Notes: a model not told the origin generated them from the sequence alone. 64,000 nt of DNA from Rikenellaceae bacterium (GCA_015059845.1 SUZR01000001.1:186001-250000); one strand, 5' to 3'. Shown: positions 1 to 9,748, numbered from the stretch's first letter. Numbers and translations: made by a program.

Positions 1-27
1 GATAATTAATGTTAATGAAGCCTTTTG

Positions 28-1707
28 ATGATTAAAAAGAGAATATTTGATGCAACACTGCTTGCTGTGGTATTTGTCGCAGCGCTGATGTTGCCCGTAT
101 TAATCCTTACTTATACGGAGAAGAATCCTTTGTGGGTTGCTCTTGCCGGTGTGTTGCTGCCGTTTGGTTTCTATACGGTGTTTGCAGCATTGGCTCGCCA
201 CTCGGGCAAGATGGTGTGGTATGGATTTATATTCATATTTTTCAGCGCATTTCAGGTTGTGTTGTCATATCTTTTCGGTAATTCGGTTGTCGCATCGGAT
301 ATGTTTCTGAATCTGATGACAACAAATGCCGGAGAGGCGACCGAGCTATTGAGCAACATCTACCCCGCTGTTATATTGGTATTTATTGTGTATCTACCGC
401 TGCTGTGGATGGCGACGATGCATATTCGCAAGAAGATAGTGCTGAAAGATGGTGTTCGGCATTGGATGTTTGCCATTGGCGGCGTAGTGTTTCTTGTAGG
501 ATGTGTAGTGTTGGTTTGTGGCTGCCGTGGAGATGTGAAACGAGTGTTGCGCGATGAGGTTTTCCCCGTTAATGCCAGCTATAATCTCGGCCTTGCAATC
601 TCGGAGTCGCATAAGATTAACAATTATCGCCAGACATCCGAGAACTTCCTCTATCACGCCGAGCATAAGCCCGTAGCTAATACTCGTGAGGTGTATGTAT
701 TGGTTATTGGCGAGGCTTCGCGTGCTGCAAGCTGGCAGATGTATGGTTATGATAGGAAGACCAATCCCCTGCTCTCGAAACGCGATGATATAATCCTTTA
801 TCGCCAGATTACAACGCAGAGCAATACTACGCATAAGAGTGTGCCTATGATTCTATCGTCCATACACACCTCTCAGCACGAGGAGTTGTATTGCCGCACT
901 GGTCTGTTGGCGATGTTTAACGAGGCGGGATTTACTACCTGTTTTATCTCCAACCAGCAACCTCAGGGTGCGATGATTGACCATATGGCCAACGATGCTA
1001 ACTTTGTGGAGTATATGGATGCTCCGTACCACGATGGGCAGCTGGTGAATGCGATGCGAAAAGCTCTGAAGGAGATACGCTCGCAGAAGGTGTTGTTTGT
1101 GTTACATACGTATGGCTCTCATTTTAGCTATCACCAGCGTTATCCTCGGGCGTTTGCTCAGTTCCTACCGGACGATGATGTTGCTATCTCGAAGAAGAAT
1201 ATCGACAAGATTCGTAATGCCTACGATAACTCGGTCCTATATACCGACTACGTCCTCAATGATATAATCTCAACGCTTGAGGCTGAGGAGAATATCTGCT
1301 CGGCTATGTATTATTGTGCCGACCACGGCGAGGATTTGCTCGATACGAAGGAGGGACGTTTCCTGCACTCATCTCCCACCACGACATATTACCAGTTACA
1401 CGTTGCCTCGCTTGCCTGGTTTTCGCCTAAGTACAAGGAGCTATATGCCGATAAGGTCACCGCTGCAAAGGATAATGAGAATGTGCCTGCCACAACATAT
1501 TCTGTCTTCCACACAATGGCCGATATGGCCTCGGTTACGTCGCCTTATGTGAATGTACGTGCATCTCTCTTCTCGCCAGAGTTTGATTATTCGGCCCGCC
1601 GTTACTACCTTAGCGACCACAACGAAGCTGTCTTGCTGGATAAAAACATCGGAATCGACGAATCCCAACAAGCAATATTCACCCGCGCTGGAGTTGAGCT
1701 GCGGTAA
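28..1707 (+). CDS. Phosphoethanolamine transferase (EptA/sulfatase family)
   Basis: Inner-membrane enzyme expected to move phosphoethanolamine from phosphatidylethanolamine to lipid A or another envelope glycan on the periplasmic side. Five hydrophobic N-terminal segments (about residues 11-30, 36-56, 61-83, 113-131, 146-167) precede a soluble alkaline-phosphatase-fold domain. Visible metal and nucleophile motifs are GEASRAASWQMYGYDRKTNP, the Thr-rich TQSNTTHKSVP segment holding the candidate nucleophile Thr, and CADHGEDLL near the C-terminus. The track begins at a TTG; I prefer the ATG one codon later. Length (559 aa) is usual for the family. It is followed at once by a bidirectional terminator. 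Acceptor (lipid A or other glycan) cannot be told from sequence. Confidence 0.88.
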   Translation: MIKKRIFDATLLAVVFVAALMLPVLILTYTEKNPLWVALAGVLLPFGFYTVFAALARHSGKMVWYGFIFIFFSAFQVVLSYLFGNSVVASDMFLNLMTTNAGEATELLSNIYPAVILVFIVYLPLLWMATMHIRKKIVLKDGVRHWMFAIGGVVFLVGCVVLVCGCRGDVKRVLRDEVFPVNASYNLGLAISESHKINNYRQTSENFLYHAEHKPVANTREVYVLVIGEASRAASWQMYGYDRKTNPLLSKRDDIILYRQITTQSNTTHKSVPMILSSIHTSQHEELYCRTGLLAMFNEAGFTTCFISNQQPQGAMIDHMANDANFVEYMDAPYHDGQLVNAMRKALKEIRSQKVLFVLHTYGSHFSYHQRYPRAFAQFLPDDDVAISKKNIDKIRNAYDNSVLYTDYVLNDIISTLEAEENICSAMYYCADHGEDLLDTKEGRFLHSSPTTTYYQLHVASLAWFSPKYKELYADKVTAAKDNENVPATTYSVFHTMADMASVTSPYVNVRASLFSPEFDYSARRYYLSDHNEAVLLDKNIGIDESQQAIFTRAGVELR

Positions 1708-1715
1708 TAAAAAAC

Positions 1716-1744
1716 AACGGCCTGCACGCAGCGTGCAGGCCGTT
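1716..1744. terminator. Bidirectional intrinsic terminator
   Basis: A perfect 12-bp stem AACGGCCTGCAC / GTGCAGGCCGTT with a 5-base loop has an A-run on its left and a T-rich stretch on its right. It sits between the converging transferase gene and the Hc1 gene and can end both transcripts. Confidence 0.85.
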
Positions 1745-1763
1745 ATCTCTTTTTGTGGGGCAA

Positions 1764-1940
1764 TTATTTCTTTGCCTCCTCTACAGAAACCTTACGGAAC
1801 TCCTTCAAGAGCTTTGTAAGCTCGAGAGCAGCCTTACGTGCGCGAGTACCCGCAGCCTTGTTGTTCTTCTCTACCTGAGCAGCAGCATTCGCAGAGAATA
1901 CCTCGATCTGTGCATTGATCTGATCTACCAAGTTTTTCAT
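1764..1940 (-). CDS. Histone H1-like protein Hc1 (58 aa)
   Basis: This gene is too short for the ORF track. The 58-residue product starts MKNLVDQINAQIEVFSANAA and contains the basic stretch NNKAAGTRARKAALEL followed by LTKLLKEFRKVSVEEAKK. This is the pattern of the small Bacteroidota Hc1/histone-H1-like family, thought to bind DNA or nucleoid-associated partners. It is monocistronic: its own consensus promoter lies about 35 bases upstream, and it ends against the terminator shared with the converging transferase gene. Family recognition is by remembered sequence pattern; a DNA-compaction role is inference. Confidence 0.85.
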   Translation of the reverse strand: MKNLVDQINAQIEVFSANAAAQVEKNNKAAGTRARKAALELTKLLKEFRKVSVEEAKK

Positions 1941-1972
1941 ATCAAATATTGTTTATTGGTTTGTTATCTTCG

Positions 1973-2004
1973 CAAATATATGAAAATTTCTAAAAACCAA
2001 ACAA
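1973..2004 (-). promoter_or_regulatory. Promoter of the Hc1 gene
   Basis: On the minus strand TTG, 21 bases, then TATATTTG match the Bacteroidota -33/-7 consensus. The -7 element ends 33 bases before the Hc1 ATG. Confidence 0.6.
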
Positions 2005-2117
2005 TTTTCACGCAAAAATCGTGTGTAAAAAGCATTTAAGACATTGTGCACGGGTGAAATAGGCCTTAGATGGCATATTTTTTGACCTCTTGAGTTACGA
2101 ATTAAAATATTCTCGTA

Positions 2118-3236
2118 ATGCAAAGGGTTATATCGTTTTTTCTGTTGTTTGTTGCTGTATTGGGCATATCGTGCCGTCATAAAACAAAGAATGCGACAAC
2201 AATGCCGCCATTGAAAATAGAGGTTGCAACGGCACAAGCCGAACAGATGGTGATGAGGTATGAGTTTGTCACCCACCTGAAGAGTAATTACGATGCCGTC
2301 GTGCAGCCTCGGGTGAATGGTTATCTGCTGAAAAAGGGTTTCTCGGCAGGAATGCCTGTAAAGAAGGGAGAGCTATTGTTTGTCATTGATGCGGATTTGC
2401 TCAACACAACACTATATGCAGCCAAAGCACAACTTGCCTCGGCTGAGGCGCAGGCTCTTGAGGCTCGCAATAACTACGAGCGAGCTGTGCCACTGGCGAA
2501 GCTGAATGCAATATCGCGCACGCAACTCGACCAATATACCGCAGCCTACGCCTCAGCACAGTCGGCCGTAGAGTCAGCTCGCCAATCGTTGGAGAGCGCA
2601 CGCCTGCAAACAGGATATGCCAAGATATACTCCCCTATCAATGGCATTATCGCCTGGACCGATGCCCACGAGGGTGATTATGTCGGGCCGGGTACAAAGT
2701 TTTCCATCCTCACGACCATATCCAACACCGATACACTGTCGGCCGAGTTGGCTATTCCCACATCATTATATATGCGTTATGCTGGGGCGGAGCGCACATC
2801 GTACGACAATCGGGATTTGTTGTCCGATATAGTTCTCTATCTGGATGATGGTACTACTTATGAGCACAAGGGCTCGTATGATTACACGAAGCAGAATATC
2901 TCGGCAACGAGCGGAACAATCACGCTGGTTGTTGACTTTCCCAACCCCGACCAACGCCTGAAGGCTGGCGAGTATGCTCGTGTAGAGATGGGTATTGGCT
3001 CCAAGCAGCGGCTTATAACCATTCCGCAACAGTGTGTAAATCGAATGCAGGGTGTGGAGTCGGTATGGGTTGTGCTTTCGGACAATACGGTTAAGTATCG
3101 TCGGATAACAACGGGCGAGACCATTGGGGATAGATGGGTCATAACCGAGGGGTTGCAGGAGGGCGAGCGTGTAGCCGTAACGGGCAGTCAGAAGTTGCAC
3201 GAGGGAGCTAAGATTGTGCCACAAAATGCTGAATGA
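2118..3236 (+). CDS. RND efflux periplasmic adaptor lipoprotein
   Basis: Membrane fusion protein of a tripartite efflux pump, linking the inner-membrane RND pump to the outer-membrane channel. The N-terminus is a lipoprotein signal (LFVAVLGISC, Cys about residue 20). The rest shows the AcrA order: beta-barrel start and half-motif (VQPRVNGYLLKKGFSAGMPV), a coiled-coil hairpin about residues 95-165 rich in Ala/Gln/Arg, the second lipoyl half (IYSPINGIIAWTDAHEGDYV), then the barrel and membrane-proximal domains. The stop overlaps the next start as ATGA, showing translational coupling to the pump gene. No local regulator gene is present. The 177-base upstream gap shows no clear consensus promoter on the plus strand. 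Substrate unknown. Confidence 0.92.
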   Translation: MQRVISFFLLFVAVLGISCRHKTKNATTMPPLKIEVATAQAEQMVMRYEFVTHLKSNYDAVVQPRVNGYLLKKGFSAGMPVKKGELLFVIDADLLNTTLYAAKAQLASAEAQALEARNNYERAVPLAKLNAISRTQLDQYTAAYASAQSAVESARQSLESARLQTGYAKIYSPINGIIAWTDAHEGDYVGPGTKFSILTTISNTDTLSAELAIPTSLYMRYAGAERTSYDNRDLLSDIVLYLDDGTTYEHKGSYDYTKQNISATSGTITLVVDFPNPDQRLKAGEYARVEMGIGSKQRLITIPQQCVNRMQGVESVWVVLSDNTVKYRRITTGETIGDRWVITEGLQEGERVAVTGSQKLHEGAKIVPQNAE

Positions 3237-6200
3237 TTATGGGTGAGTTCTTTATAAAAAGGCCAGTATTTGCCATATCTATGGCTATCGCTATGACTCT
3301 GATGGGAGTGGTGGCATTGTCGGATTTGTCCGTTCAGCAGTTTCCCGACATAACGCCTCCCGTTGTGCAGGTTTCAGCCTCCTATGTAGGTGCTGATGCC
3401 CAGACGGTGAATAACTCCGTGGCGGTGCCCTTGGCACAAGAGGTGATGGGCGTAGGTGATATGCTCTATATGCAGACGACGAGTGCCAACGATGGTACGA
3501 TGTCAATGCAGGTCACTTTCGATATAGGCTCCTCGCCCGATATGGATGCCATCTTCACACAGAACAATGTGGCGGCAGCTACAGCGAAACTGCCTCAGGC
3601 CGTTACCGAGCAGGGTGTTGTTACGCGCAAGAGTGATACGGGCTTTTTGATGGTGTATGCTTTGGCGAGTGATGGCCGTTATGACGATGAGTTTCTGTCG
3701 AACTATGCCTACATAAACCTTGAGGATGAGCTTGCGAAGATTAATGGCGTGGGTAAGGTGTCCATTATGGGTGCTGGCGAGTATGCTATGCGAATATGGA
3801 TTAAACCCGACCGACTGCATTACTATGGCCTGAGTCTGGATGAGGTTTTGTCTGCTATTCGTACGCAGAGCGGAGTCTATCCCGCAGGAAAGTTTGGCGC
3901 AGAGCCTGCGCCCGAGGATGCCGTATATACCTATACGGTGACGCTTCCGGCGCAGATATCCACCGCGGAGGAGTTTTCGCAGATAATCATCTCGCTCGAC
4001 AATAACGGCAATGAGATACGGCTGGAAAATGTGGCCGATGTGGCGCTCGGAAGCCAGACCTATGGCATACGTTCGATGTTGGGGGATAATCCCTCGACAC
4101 TTATTGTCGTGTATCAGGAGCCTGGAAGCAATGCCGTCGAGGTGGGCGGCCGAGTAAAGGGCGTTGTTGAGAAGCTGCAACAACGACTACCCGATGGCGT
4201 AAATATCTACACTGTCGTAGATGGTACAAAGAATGTCAATGACGGCGTAAAGGATATAATCCGAACGCTTATCATTGCGCTCCTGTTGGTGATTATAATC
4301 ATCTATCTCTTCTTGCAGGATTGGCGTGCCACGATAATTCCTTTGGTGGCCATCCCCGTATCGCTTATGGGTGCATTTATGCTCTTCCCGCTGTTGGGTT
4401 TTTCGTTAAATGTAATATCGCTGCTGGGTATGGTGCTGGCCATAGGATTGGTCGTGGACGATGCCATTGTTGTGGTGGAGGCCGTGCAGCGAAATATCGA
4501 GCGAGGGATGAATCGTGTGGATGCCACCATAGATGCTATGCGCCGCGTATCATCACCTATTATAGCCACCACGGTTGTACTGCTGGCAGTATTTATTCCT
4601 GTATCGTTTGTGTCGGGGATAACTGGTTTGTTGTTTCGTCAATTCTCAATAACCATAGCGACGGCAATCGTATTCTCGGCATTTAATGCGTTGACCCTAT
4701 CACCCGCCCTATGTGCTATACTGCTCCGACCGCACGAAAAGAGCAAGAAGGGGCTCTTCGCCGCGTTCAATCGTTGGTTTGACCGACGTATGGAGAGCTA
4801 TGGAACATTCTCCAACACGATTGTAAAGCATACTGCACGAACGGCAATATTCGTTGCCGCAACGTTTCTGCTAACCGTCATTGGCTGGAAGGCTCTGCCG
4901 TCGGGCTTTCTTCCTGAGGAGGACCAGGGCTATTTGATGGTCATTGTCGGCACGCCCGATGCGTCATCCCTGCAGACCACGATGCACGCTATGAATCACG
5001 TTGAGCAGGTGGTGGCATCACGCCCCGAGGTGGAGTTCACATCGTTGGCCGCAGGATTCAATATGATAGCAGGCATTAGCTCCACCAATAGCGGAATAAT
5101 ATTCGTCGTGCTGAAGGATTACTCCCAAAGGAAACTGTCCGCAGCGCAGATTGCAAGCCAGCTCACCGAGGAGCTTTACGTGCTTGTTCCCGAGGCGGAG
5201 TGTTATGCTTTTATCCCGCCATCTATCCCGGGTCTTGGTGTAACATCGGGTATCACACTTGAGGTGCAGGACCTGGAGGGGCGCGGTACGGCATATCTGA
5301 TGGAGCAGACGCAGCACCTGATGGATTCACTGCGCCACTCGCCTATGGTTGCAACCGTCAGCACTCAGTTTAATGCCGATATACCTCGTCGTCGGCTCGA
5401 TATAGACAAGCGTCAGGCATTGAGTCAGGGTGTTGCCTTGGCCGATGTGTATAGCTCTATATCTGCCTACCTGGGCGGTAGCTATATTGGCAACTTCAAT
5501 AAGTTCGGGAAGCTATATCAGTCCTATATTCAAGCCTCGCCCGACCGCAGACTAAACGGCCGTTCGCTGGACTACTATTATGTTGAGAATAGTAGTGGCG
5601 AGAGCGTTCCGCTGTCGGCCTTCGTTACGGTGAAGGATACAATCGGTGTGGAGTATATAACGCTCTTTAATCTCAACGAATCTATCTCGCTGACGGTTAC
5701 ACCCTCGGCAAAGGCGTCAACGGGAGATGCAATGAAAGATATTGAGAGCATTGCCGACAAGGTGCTGCCAGATGATGTAGGTTTTTCGTGGAGCGGGATG
5801 TCGTATCAGGAGGCCAATGCATCAAAGAGCGGAACGGCTGTCTATATGCTGGCTCTGTTGTTTGTCTTTCTGGCTCTGGCGGCATTGTATAATAGCTGGG
5901 GACTTCCGTTGGCGATATTGATGAGTGTTCCTGTCGCAGTTGTGGGGGCGCTGGTGGCCGTTATTGCGGCCCACGCGGTGAATGCTTTGTATGTGAATAA
6001 TATCTATATGCAAATCTCGCTTGTTATGCTGATTGGCCTGGCGGCGAAGAATGCAATTCTTGTGGTTGAGTATGCCGATAATATATTTTTAGGCTCTAAG
6101 AGCATCTCGCTGCTCGATGCAGCTATTGATGCGGCACGACAGCGTGTAAGACCCATTATTATGACAGCCTTTGCCTTTATTCTGGGCGTTATGCCGTTGG

Positions 6201-6364
6201 TTTTTGCCTCGGGAATATACTCTACAGCTCGAAATATTATGGGTGTGGCACTTGTGGGAGGTATGCTATTGGCGACGCTGGTGGGTATATTCCTCTACCC
6301 TGCCACATACTATTTAGTGGCCAAAATTGGCCATTTTGAAAGACGACGCGAAACAAAAATGTAA
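3233..6364 (+). CDS. RND multidrug efflux pump, HAE1 (AcrB-like)
   Basis: Proton-driven inner-membrane exporter, 1043 aa, the usual length for the hydrophobe/amphiphile efflux-1 family. The proton-relay acidic pair is visible in LAIGLVVDDAIVVVEAVQRN (TM4) and the partner Lys in IGLAAKNAILVVEYADN (TM10). Two homologous halves each carry one N-terminal helix, a large periplasmic domain and a helix bundle. The start at 3233 overlaps the adaptor stop; a second ATG two codons later (MGEFFIKRPVFA) is also possible. It is the middle gene of a complete adaptor-pump-channel operon. Drug, bile-acid or fatty-acid export is a family-level guess. Confidence 0.95.
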   Translation: MIMGEFFIKRPVFAISMAIAMTLMGVVALSDLSVQQFPDITPPVVQVSASYVGADAQTVNNSVAVPLAQEVMGVGDMLYMQTTSANDGTMSMQVTFDIGSSPDMDAIFTQNNVAAATAKLPQAVTEQGVVTRKSDTGFLMVYALASDGRYDDEFLSNYAYINLEDELAKINGVGKVSIMGAGEYAMRIWIKPDRLHYYGLSLDEVLSAIRTQSGVYPAGKFGAEPAPEDAVYTYTVTLPAQISTAEEFSQIIISLDNNGNEIRLENVADVALGSQTYGIRSMLGDNPSTLIVVYQEPGSNAVEVGGRVKGVVEKLQQRLPDGVNIYTVVDGTKNVNDGVKDIIRTLIIALLLVIIIIYLFLQDWRATIIPLVAIPVSLMGAFMLFPLLGFSLNVISLLGMVLAIGLVVDDAIVVVEAVQRNIERGMNRVDATIDAMRRVSSPIIATTVVLLAVFIPVSFVSGITGLLFRQFSITIATAIVFSAFNALTLSPALCAILLRPHEKSKKGLFAAFNRWFDRRMESYGTFSNTIVKHTARTAIFVAATFLLTVIGWKALPSGFLPEEDQGYLMVIVGTPDASSLQTTMHAMNHVEQVVASRPEVEFTSLAAGFNMIAGISSTNSGIIFVVLKDYSQRKLSAAQIASQLTEELYVLVPEAECYAFIPPSIPGLGVTSGITLEVQDLEGRGTAYLMEQTQHLMDSLRHSPMVATVSTQFNADIPRRRLDIDKRQALSQGVALADVYSSISAYLGGSYIGNFNKFGKLYQSYIQASPDRRLNGRSLDYYYVENSSGESVPLSAFVTVKDTIGVEYITLFNLNESISLTVTPSAKASTGDAMKDIESIADKVLPDDVGFSWSGMSYQEANASKSGTAVYMLALLFVFLALAALYNSWGLPLAILMSVPVAVVGALVAVIAAHAVNALYVNNIYMQISLVMLIGLAAKNAILVVEYADNIFLGSKSISLLDAAIDAARQRVRPIIMTAFAFILGVMPLVFASGIYSTARNIMGVALVGGMLLATLVGIFLYPATYYLVAKIGHFERRRETKM

Positions 6365-6368
6365 AAAT

Positions 6369-7745
6369 ATGAGAACTCTCTTTACGACATTTATTGTGAT
6401 GGCTCTCTGCCTGTCGTGCGCACCACAGCTATCTATGCCCGAGGTGGATATCCCATCGAAGTATCTCTATGGGGATATAGCTACGGTGGACAGCGTGGGT
6501 GGCGAGTGGTGGCAGATATATGGTGACGAGGTGCTGGATTCGCTCGAACGCTTGGCAATCAGGCAGAATAGGAATGTTGCTGTGGCAGCGTCACGCATCG
6601 AGTCGGCACGTTATAATCTCTCCGTTGCGAGAAGTGCTTTTATGCCGTCAATAAATGCGGAGGTTTCGGCCGAGAGCGAATATACCACCCCTGAGGGTGA
6701 AACGCACGAATTTGTGTTGCAGCCCACCGTGTCGTGGTCAGTGTCGCTCTTTGGGGCGTTGCGAAACACACAGCGTGAAGCACGAGCCCAGATGCTCTCA
6801 ACGGTGTGGGCGTATCGTGGCGTTATGCTGTCGCTGAGCAAAGAGGTGGCCACGGCATATTTCACCATTCTGCAATGCAGTCGTAGCCTCGAAATTGCCG
6901 AGCGCACGCATCTGCTTAGAGTGGAGTCGGCCGCCTTGATTGATTCGCTGGCACGTTATGGAATGTCAACGGGCCTGGAGCTGGACCAGGCCAATAGCCT
7001 TGTCTATACGGCGGCAGCCGATGTGGAACAATATTCGCGGGCTCTGGCTCAAGCGCAACTATCGCTAGCCACCCTGCTGGGTGACACACCCGAGAAATTG
7101 AGCGACAAGACGCCGTTGGGACAGCTGTCGTTAGAGAGTATTCCTCAGGCGATACCTGCGGGGATACCATCAGATTTGCTGCGCCGCCGACCCGATATTA
7201 TGGAGTCGTATTATGAGTTGCAAGCTGCCTCGGCACGTGTGGGTATTGCTCGCAGCAACCGTTTCCCGTCAATATCAATAACGGGCAGCGGAGGATTGTT
7301 TGGCTCTACGGTAAAGGAGTTGTTCGCAGATGGCCATTGGAAATGGGGAGCTACAGGAGGCCTGGCGCAGCCGCTGTTTAATTTTGGGGGTTTGCGCAAT
7401 CGTGAGAAGATGGCACGTGCGGCCTACGACGAGGCTCGATTGGAGTATGAGCAGACTCTGCTGAATGCTCTCGAGGAGGTAGAGTCGGCTTTGGTGGCCA
7501 TAGCTACATACCGTGCGCAGATGGAGCGATATGCCCAATATGTCAAGGCAAACGGCCGCATAGCAGAGCTGACGAAGTCGTTATACCAGGCTGGAATGTC
7601 CAACTACCTGGATGTCATATCTACCGAACAGACGTGGTATGAGTCGCAGTTGCAGTTGGTGGGATTGGTTGCGCAGCAATATATAAACTATGCCGATTTG
7701 GTTATGGCATTGGGCGACGGGTGGCAGGATGTTGACGGCAATTAG
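6369..7745 (+). CDS. RND efflux outer membrane channel lipoprotein (TolC/NodT family)
   Basis: Outer-membrane factor forming the exit duct of the preceding pump. I start it at ATG 6369 (MRTLFTTFIVMALCLSC), which gives a clean lipoprotein signal and begins 4 bases after the pump stop; the track start at 6327 would lie inside the pump gene. The 458-residue product has the two repeated OEP halves, each with long Ala/Glu/Arg-rich helices, and the LLRRRPDIMESYYELQAASA segment typical of NodT-type channels, followed by FPSISITGSGGLFG and, near the C-terminus, SLYQAGMSNYLDVISTEQTW. It completes the tripartite operon. Confidence 0.93.
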   Translation: MRTLFTTFIVMALCLSCAPQLSMPEVDIPSKYLYGDIATVDSVGGEWWQIYGDEVLDSLERLAIRQNRNVAVAASRIESARYNLSVARSAFMPSINAEVSAESEYTTPEGETHEFVLQPTVSWSVSLFGALRNTQREARAQMLSTVWAYRGVMLSLSKEVATAYFTILQCSRSLEIAERTHLLRVESAALIDSLARYGMSTGLELDQANSLVYTAAADVEQYSRALAQAQLSLATLLGDTPEKLSDKTPLGQLSLESIPQAIPAGIPSDLLRRRPDIMESYYELQAASARVGIARSNRFPSISITGSGGLFGSTVKELFADGHWKWGATGGLAQPLFNFGGLRNREKMARAAYDEARLEYEQTLLNALEEVESALVAIATYRAQMERYAQYVKANGRIAELTKSLYQAGMSNYLDVISTEQTWYESQLQLVGLVAQQYINYADLVMALGDGWQDVDGN

Positions 7746-7762
7746 AAAAATTTATATATTTG
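7732..7762 (+). promoter_or_regulatory. Consensus promoter abutting a start codon
   Basis: TTG (7732-7734), 20 bases, TATATTTG (7755-7762). The -7 element ends only four bases before the ATG at 7767, so the transcript of the small gene downstream should have almost no leader. Confidence 0.6.
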
Positions 7763-7766
7763 CAGT

Positions 7767-7922
7767 ATGGATTGGCAAAAAATCATAGTCTATTTCATTG
7801 GTGCAGCAGTATTCGCGTGGCTGCTGCGAGCCATTGTGCGTGGGTATCGTGCCCGAAAATACTCGAAGTGTAGCAGCTGCGAGGATTCGGCTTGTCCGTA
7901 TAACAATAAGGAGAAAAAATAA
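7767..7922 (+). CDS. Small Cys-rich single-pass membrane protein (51 aa)
   Basis: Missed by the ORF track because of size. It starts MDWQKIIVYFIGAAVFAWLL, one membrane helix, continues with a basic linker (RAIVRGYRARKY) and ends with a cytosolic Cys cluster CSSCEDSACPYNNK. The layout, one helix plus a C-x2-C-x4-C-P motif, resembles the FeoB-associated Cys-rich membrane protein family, but no feoA or feoB gene is nearby. Reading frame, promoter and terminator fit a real gene. Metal or Fe-S related function is only a suggestion. Confidence 0.7.
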   Translation: MDWQKIIVYFIGAAVFAWLLRAIVRGYRARKYSKCSSCEDSACPYNNKEKK

Positions 7923-7954
7923 AGGGTGTTCAACCGTGGAGGTTGACACCCTTT
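7921..7954. terminator. Bidirectional intrinsic terminator
   Basis: AAAGGGTGT-CAACC pairs with GGTTGACACCCTTT (one bulged T) around a GTGGA loop, with T-rich sequence to the right and an A-run to the left. It separates the converging small gene and transporter gene. Confidence 0.8.
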
Positions 7955-7972
7955 GTTCTTTTTGTTTGACTG

Positions 7973-9640
7973 CTACATCACCATAAGAATCAACATCTGC
8001 GCCGAGAGAACTCTCAGGAACATCACCACGGGATAGACCGTTGCATAACCCAGAGCAGGCATATCGTTTCCCGATGTGGCATTTGCATAGCCGAGCGCAG
8101 GCGGGTTGGTAGTACTACCGGCCAAAAGACCCATCAGCGTGTAGTAGTTCATCTTCAGCTTCAGACGGGCAAAGAGACCTACGATTAATACGGGCAGGAT
8201 AGTAATAATTGCACCGTAGCCAATCCAGCGATAACCGCCATTGACAATAGCCTCGACGAATCCATCTCCCGCTCCGATACCTACGCCCGCAAGGAACATC
8301 GCAAGTCCCACCTCGCGGAGCATTAGGTTGGCGCTCATTGTGGTATAAGTAACCAGATGGAAATGAGGACCAAAGCGGCCAATAAGAATGGCGATAATCA
8401 ACGGACCGCCCGCCAATCCCAGCTTCACCGGCTGAGGGATATTCATCAACGGAATAGAGCCAAACAAAACACCCAATGCAATGCCGAAGAAGATGGTCAA
8501 AAGCTGAGGCTCGCGCAACTTCTTCATCGAGTTACCCAGCACGTCTGCAACCTGTCCGATAGCCTTCTCGTCACCGACAACCATTACTCTATCACCCATC
8601 TGCAACTCCATACCCTGATAAGGAATAAGGTCGATACCTGCGCGATTGACACGTGTAATATTGATACCATACTTCGTGCGCAGACGCAAGTCTGAAAACT
8701 TTTTACCGTTAATCTCGGGTTTGGTGATGACGATACGACGCGACACGAGTTGTGTCTGCGACTCGGGTGTAGCACCCCACTCCTCCTTGCTCATCTCTAT
8801 TTTCTGGCCGAGGAATGCAACTACCGCCTCGCTATCATCGGGAGAGCATATTACGCGCAACTTCTCGCCCAACTTCAGCTTGCTTGTGCCGTCGGCGATG
8901 GTGATTGTGCCATCCTGATGCATAATACGAGAGATTACGAACGAACGATTAATCAGCTCGCGCATATGTGCAATGCTGTGGCCCTCGAGTGCGCCATTGG
9001 TGAAGTCAACCGAGAGTCGTATTACGTTCGTCTGCTCGGCACGCATAGCCTCCAGCGCCTTATTTTCCTCGGCAAAATTTACGCGAGTGATGAAGCGTAT
9101 TGCAATCAACGCCGTAATTACACCTATGACACCGATAGGATATGCTACAGCGTAACCCAAAGCTATTGTCTCGTCGTTAATGCCTGTTGCGTCGGCATAA
9201 GCCTGCTGCGCGGCTCCAAGTCCTGGAGTATTTGTCACAGCACCAGACAGAACACCCACCATTGTGGTCATAGGCGTACCTGTCACAATATGTATAATAT
9301 ATGTGGCTATAACGCCCAGCGCAACCACCGATGCGGCGCATCCGACCATCTTCAAACCGCCCTCCTTGAATGATGAGAAGAAACCAGGTCCCACCTGCAA
9401 ACCGATTGAGAAGACGAAGAGAATCAATCCGAACTCCTTGATAAAGTGCAGCGTATTGTGGTCGATGGTCATTCCGAAGTGACCTGCGGCGATACCTACA
9501 AAGAGAATCCAAGTCACACCAATAGATATGCCTGCAATCTTAATTCTGCTAAGCAAAACGCCCACAGCAATAACCATAGATAATACCAGCACGGTGTGAG
9601 CGATGCCATCGCCCATAAAAAGCGAATGTAACCAATCCAT
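7973..9640 (-). CDS. Putative transporter, YidE/YbjL (AspT-duplication) family
   Basis: Inner-membrane protein of 555 aa. Two blocks of about five hydrophobic helices, each containing the Asp-Ala-antiporter duplication pattern (GVLSGAVTNTPGLGAAQQAY in the first half, LMGLLAGSTTNPPALGYANA in the second), flank two soluble TrkA-C-like regulatory domains near residues 205-375. This architecture belongs to the YidE/YbjL branch of the aspartate:alanine antiporter family; the substrate is not known. It is a single gene, with a TATCTTTG -7 element about 110 bases before its ATG on the minus strand. A role in metabolite exchange is inferred from the family only. Confidence 0.85.
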   Translation of the reverse strand: MDWLHSLFMGDGIAHTVLVLSMVIAVGVLLSRIKIAGISIGVTWILFVGIAAGHFGMTIDHNTLHFIKEFGLILFVFSIGLQVGPGFFSSFKEGGLKMVGCAASVVALGVIATYIIHIVTGTPMTTMVGVLSGAVTNTPGLGAAQQAYADATGINDETIALGYAVAYPIGVIGVITALIAIRFITRVNFAEENKALEAMRAEQTNVIRLSVDFTNGALEGHSIAHMRELINRSFVISRIMHQDGTITIADGTSKLKLGEKLRVICSPDDSEAVVAFLGQKIEMSKEEWGATPESQTQLVSRRIVITKPEINGKKFSDLRLRTKYGINITRVNRAGIDLIPYQGMELQMGDRVMVVGDEKAIGQVADVLGNSMKKLREPQLLTIFFGIALGVLFGSIPLMNIPQPVKLGLAGGPLIIAILIGRFGPHFHLVTYTTMSANLMLREVGLAMFLAGVGIGAGDGFVEAIVNGGYRWIGYGAIITILPVLIVGLFARLKLKMNYYTLMGLLAGSTTNPPALGYANATSGNDMPALGYATVYPVVMFLRVLSAQMLILMVM

Positions 9641-9748
9641 AGATGAAAATATATTAAATACCTAACTTTTGTTTCGGCAAGTGCGTGCCATTTGTTGATT
9701 TTGTGCAAAAAATGGTCTAAACCGCACCGAAACTATCCTAACAGGCCG

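Noticed and set aside
8750-9373. 207-codon plus-strand ORF opposite the YidE-type transporter
   Set aside because: Antisense to membrane helices of the transporter, no ribosome site or family match.
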